From Planctomycetota bacterium (GTDB taxonomy: Bacteria; Planctomycetota; UBA1135; UBA2386): a stretch of 34,968 nucleotides of DNA. The notes beneath the pieces were generated by a model that ran no database searches, was not told the origin of the DNA, and worked only from the letters and a program-made list of their open reading frames with translations. A program made the translations under genes and the position numbers. Where the stretch lies: positions 1 to 34,968 of the forward strand of contig BJHM01000034.1 in assembly GCA_014192625.1 (NCBI GenBank). The letters run 5' to 3'. Below are positions 32,126 through 34,968 of this stretch, piece by piece (position 1 is the first letter of the stretch; the number at the start of each line of letters is the position of its first letter).

Positions 32126-32731
32126 ATGAGCACAACTATTCCTAGCTCGCCTGTGCCGATGTTTCCGCTGCCCGGATTCTTTCTCTACCCAGCACAGATG
32201 CTGCCTTTGCACATCTTCGAGCCGCGCTATCGACAAATGATCGATGAGAGCCTCGATGGACATGGCCGGATAATTATCGGCACGGCGCTATCTAGCGGGG
32301 AAACGCCGCCAGTGCTCGCAGTGGCAGGACTAGGCGAGATCATCCGACACGAGAAGTTGCCTGATGGCAGATATCACGTTTGGCTTTTAGGGCTTACGCG
32401 GGTCCGCATCGAAGAGGCTCCCAGCGGCCGGCTGTATCGCATGGCTCGGTGCTCTGTTTTTGATGAAATCGAAGCGTCGCCAGGAAAAGCACGCGCCCTA
32501 AAAACTATGCTGAGTCTGGCTACTCGGTCGCGCATAAAAAAGCAGCTAACTATTCCGCCGCTCGTCTCGACCTCGGTCCTCACCGATCTGCTCATGCAGA
32601 CAGTGCAGGCACCAATACGCGAGATCGAAGCCATCTTCGCCGAGCCTTCGATAGTCGAGCGGGCGCGCATGGCGCTTGCAGCACACCGGCGATACCCACC
32701 AACACCCGTGGCCGAAAACTCGCCCGAATGA
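32126..32731 (+). CDS. Stand-alone Lon substrate-binding (LON N-terminal) domain protein
   Basis: A 201-aa protein that consists of the Lon N-terminal domain only. The start VPMFPLPGFFLYPAQMLPL followed by HIFEPRYRQMI is the diagnostic signature of this PUA-like domain, and the middle part HVWLLGLTRVRI also fits. No AAA+ ATPase or protease domain follows (the protein ends at residue 201), so it cannot degrade proteins itself. Such small proteins (bacterial YcaP/LonRF-like annotations vary) are common and of unknown function, perhaps substrate binding. The upstream 192-bp gap contains a candidate promoter. It converges with the S46 peptidase gene. Confidence 0.88.
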   Translation: MSTTIPSSPVPMFPLPGFFLYPAQMLPLHIFEPRYRQMIDESLDGHGRIIIGTALSSGETPPVLAVAGLGEIIRHEKLPDGRYHVWLLGLTRVRIEEAPSGRLYRMARCSVFDEIEASPGKARALKTMLSLATRSRIKKQLTIPPLVSTSVLTDLLMQTVQAPIREIEAIFAEPSIVERARMALAAHRRYPPTPVAENSPE

Positions 32732-32794
32732 CCGCAGCGGCGCGGTGGAGTGACGGCAACTTTCGCCCTTAGTGCCTGTGTTTGCCGCTCAAGT

Positions 32795-34486
32795 CTAGCC
32801 GCCAGCACCGACCTTGATCGGCGCCTTCTTAGCGCGCATTTTCTTGTTAGCCGGATTCGTGCCTTCCAGTTCTTCGGCCAGTTTGCCGGCGCCATACACC
32901 TTGCGCAGCGCCTCGATGATGATCGCGGGGTGCACGGAAACCGTGCGCGCAACCTCGTCGTCAAACACGTAACGGTTGCCGAGGCTCTCGATGTTGCCAT
33001 CGAAGATCAGCCCGACTACGTGCTGCTCCTTGTCAATCATCGGCGAACCGGAGTTGCCACCGATGATGTCGTTGGTGGTGACAAAGTTGAACGGCGTGGT
33101 CAGGTCCATATTGCTGCAGGCGTCGAGCCATGCCTGCGGCAGGTCGAACGGGTGCTGCCCAGCAAACTCGGTGTGACGAGCGAACAGGCCATAAAGGCTC
33201 GTGTAGCACGGGGCTTTGGTGCCATTCATTTCAAACCCCTTCACGATGCCATCGCTGAGGCGCAGCGACATCGTTGCATCCGGAGGAATCTGCGTGCCAT
33301 AAACGGCAAACCAAGCCTCACCTATCTGCCGCATTACGACCGCTTCGGCATCAGCAAGCACTTTGCGGTCACTATCGGTGGCATCCGCCGGCAGGGCTTG
33401 CCGCTTGGCAATCACCGCCTCGACCTTGTCCCACGCGTCGCCATATTTTTCCAGCAACTCGGGCCGCGCAGCAATCGCCTTGCGAATGTCCGCTTCGGCA
33501 GTTTGCTTGATCGCCATGATCTTCGGATTGCGCAACCCATCGAGGTAGCCCTGCAGAGCCTTGCGAGTATTTTCCAAGCCCAAGATCTGGGCGCGCAGGG
33601 TGCGCTCCAACTCCGCGTCCTTCGCCTGCTCGTATAGCCCGGTCAACTGCTTCTTGGTGTCCGCTAGCCGAACTGGCAACAGCGTATCGCGCTGAAACTC
33701 GCATTGCGCGACAGTCAATTGGCGGCCCGTCGAACCGGGATTGCCGGTTACAAAAACTAGTTCATCCTCGGCTGCGCCGGCAGACTTCCAGCTAAAGAAG
33801 TGCTCCTTCGTGTCGGCAGGCTTGCCGCCGACGTATGCGCGCAAGAATGAGAAATCGAGGCCAAACCGCGGGAAGCAGAAATTGTCGGAATCGCCACCAA
33901 AATGCGCACTCTGCAAATGCGGCACGCAGACAAGGCGCAGGTCATCCCACACTTTGTAGGTGTAGATCTGAAACATCCCGCCCTGGTAAAGCGTGATGCC
34001 CTGGTGCATGACGCCCTCCCTCTTTGGCATCGCGAGCACAAGCTCATCCAACTTGGCGCCACCTTGCACTTCTTTGGTGACATCCTTGGTCGCTAGCAAC
34101 TGATGAACGCGCAGTCCTTCGAGCTTCAGTTCTGTATCAAAGTCACCAGCGTAATAGCCGTCGCGCAGTAGGTCCCGCTTACCTTGCGCCTTACTCACTG
34201 CATCGCGAGCACAGTGATGGTTCGTCATGATCAACCCATGCGGGCTTACGAATGAGGCTGAACAAAACGAACGCTTCTCATCGCCGAGCCGCAAGGACGA
34301 CAATTGCGCGTGCAACAGCCACGGCACGGTTGGCGAGAAGTCGTAGGCCTCCTGAAACCAACCCAACGGCGCATTCTCAAAGGTCCACATGCGCCCAAGC
34401 TCCTTATGAGCCTGAGCACTGAGGGCGGTTGCGAGGAATGGCGCAACTAGCAATAAAGCGATGCGGCTGAAGGCGAGTTGTTTCAT
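32795..34486 (-). CDS. Secreted S46-family dipeptidyl peptidase (DPP7-like)
   Basis: A 563-aa serine peptidase with a signal peptide (MKQLAFSRIALLLVAPFLA..., cleaved near SAQA|H). The chymotrypsin-fold triad is visible: His in MTNHHC (88-92), Asp in GGDSDNF (197-203) and Ser479 in GGNSGSPM. A mostly helical domain lies between about residues 260 and 430. The residue 18 positions after the catalytic Ser is Gly497 (FDGN); in this family Gly there marks DPP7-type enzymes (hydrophobic P1), whereas DPP11 has Arg and prefers acidic P1. Length is below the roughly 700 aa usual for DPP7/DPP11, mainly through a shorter helical domain. It acts in the periplasm, removing dipeptides from peptide N-termini. 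Confidence 0.92.
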   Translation of the reverse strand: MKQLAFSRIALLLVAPFLATALSAQAHKELGRMWTFENAPLGWFQEAYDFSPTVPWLLHAQLSSLRLGDEKRSFCSASFVSPHGLIMTNHHCARDAVSKAQGKRDLLRDGYYAGDFDTELKLEGLRVHQLLATKDVTKEVQGGAKLDELVLAMPKREGVMHQGITLYQGGMFQIYTYKVWDDLRLVCVPHLQSAHFGGDSDNFCFPRFGLDFSFLRAYVGGKPADTKEHFFSWKSAGAAEDELVFVTGNPGSTGRQLTVAQCEFQRDTLLPVRLADTKKQLTGLYEQAKDAELERTLRAQILGLENTRKALQGYLDGLRNPKIMAIKQTAEADIRKAIAARPELLEKYGDAWDKVEAVIAKRQALPADATDSDRKVLADAEAVVMRQIGEAWFAVYGTQIPPDATMSLRLSDGIVKGFEMNGTKAPCYTSLYGLFARHTEFAGQHPFDLPQAWLDACSNMDLTTPFNFVTTNDIIGGNSGSPMIDKEQHVVGLIFDGNIESLGNRYVFDDEVARTVSVHPAIIIEALRKVYGAGKLAEELEGTNPANKKMRAKKAPIKVGAGG

Positions 34487-34593
34487 GGCTGTTGGAACAG
34501 CTTACAAATGGCCTGCAACACACGCGAACCTCGAAAACATCCTTTCCTGCCAGCTGTTCTTAGAACCAGCCGCGCACCCTTTGCATGGCAGCG

Positions 34594-34968
34594 CTACTTG
34601 CCCTTCTGCTTGCCCTTCTTCGAGTCGTTCTTCTGGTCGTTCTTCTGGTCGTTCTTCTGGTCGTTCTTCTGGTCGTTCTTCTGGTCGTTCTTCTGGTCGT
34701 TCTTCTGGTTCTTGCCACGCCTGCCCTGATTGCGATCACCCTGCATCGGGCCACCCTGATTGCGATCACCCTGCATCGGGCCGCCCTGATTGCGATCACC
34801 CTGGTTGCGATCACCCTGCATCGGGCCGCCCTGATTGCGACTGCCCTGATTGCGATCACCCTGCATCGGGCCGCCCTGATTGCGATCACCCTGATTGCGA
34901 TCACCCTGCATCGGGCCACCCTGATTGCGACCGCCTTGGTTGCGATCACCCTGCATCGGGCCGCCCTG
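34594..34968 (-). CDS. C-terminal end of a highly repetitive Q/G/N/D/R-rich protein (partial)
   Basis: The frame is open from the right edge of the window to a TAG at 34594-34596; its start lies outside. The visible 124 residues are almost entirely repeats: units such as GGPMQGDRNQ with shorter GDRNQ or GGRNQ insertions, then a lysine-rich part of six exact NDQK units plus variants, ending SKKGKQKGK. There is no recognisable fold; the protein is probably disordered, with a basic tail. The same DNA is open in a second frame (34949-34560, Ala/Ile/Arg/Val-rich), but that frame gives a less plausible protein. The repeats probably vary in number between strains. Neighbour on the left is the S46 peptidase, same strand, 107 bp away. 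Confidence 0.65.
   Translation of the reverse strand, partial: QGGPMQGDRNQGGRNQGGPMQGDRNQGDRNQGGPMQGDRNQGSRNQGGPMQGDRNQGDRNQGGPMQGDRNQGGPMQGDRNQGRRGKNQKNDQKNDQKNDQKNDQKNDQKNDQKNDSKKGKQKGK
34625..34708. repeat. Seven perfect 12-bp tandem repeats
   Basis: TCGTTCTTCTGG is repeated seven times without a mismatch on the plus strand. Read on the minus strand, these encode the Asn-Asp-Gln-Lys repeats of the partial protein. Confidence 0.95.
34728..34968. repeat. Imperfect 15/30-bp repeat array
   Basis: The unit GATTGCGATCACCCT, with or without GCATCGGGCCRCCCT after it, is repeated to the edge of the window with a few substitutions. It encodes the GGPMQGDRNQ-type repeats on the minus strand and probably continues outside the window. 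Confidence 0.92.

Overview
The window looks like chromosomal sequence of a GC-rich, Gram-negative-type bacterium, most likely a member of the Planctomycetota. This is inference. It rests on a large FG-GAP/ASPIC secreted protein, a di-haem cytochrome c peroxidase with a beta-rich C-terminal extension of a kind I associate with planctomycete secreted proteins, a type II secretion-like pseudopilin operon, S46 and S9 secreted peptidases, a DUF5658 membrane protein, and a rearranged infC/rpmI/rplT/pheST locus. No rRNA, tRNA, IS element, phage gene or CRISPR array was seen. Most genes are ordinary chromosomal genes, closely spaced on both strands.

Layout. 1-132: start of a secreted protein running off the left edge. 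201-3953: 1250-aa FG-GAP/ASPIC protein. 4122-6974: single-chain glycine decarboxylase gcvP, followed directly by a 16-bp GATC-containing tandem repeat. 7191-8808: small methyltransferase, YkgJ-type cysteine-cluster protein and hotdog thioesterase. 8936-10381: exported HtrA/DegP-like protease. 10782-14197 (minus): a tight asnB-like / glycosyltransferase / Nudix run, probably for a surface glycan, with a DUF5658 membrane protein upstream. 14836-16658 (plus): RlmI-like rRNA methyltransferase overlapping a CoA-diphosphatase-type Nudix gene. 16670-22563 (minus): the translation locus infC, rpmI, rplT, pheS, pheT, with a plus-strand seven-helix membrane protein and a possible gene remnant lying between infC and rpmI. 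22801-24402: di-haem peroxidase with a good intrinsic terminator. 24481-26493 (minus): secreted S9 peptidase. 26653-29481 (plus): four overlapping genes for pseudopilins G, H, I and J. 29658-30944 (minus): serS. 31085-31933: DUF4743/Nudix protein whose start seems to be a non-standard codon. 32126-32731: stand-alone Lon substrate-binding domain. 32795-34486 (minus): secreted S46 peptidase. 34594 to the right edge (minus): C-terminal end of an extremely repetitive Q/G/N/D/R-rich protein.

How the genes fit together. Translation genes (infC, L35, L20, PheRS, SerRS, rRNA methyltransferase) are interleaved with cell-envelope and export functions (pseudopilins, exported proteases, c-type peroxidase, glycosyltransferase). 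I found no clearly new defence or mobile system. The items most worth a second look are the non-standard start of the DUF4743 Nudix gene, the interrupted infC-rpmI locus with a possible decayed gene, the pseudopilin set with an enlarged GspI and a glycine-tailed GspJ, the post-gcvP GATC minisatellite, and the low-complexity protein at the right edge.
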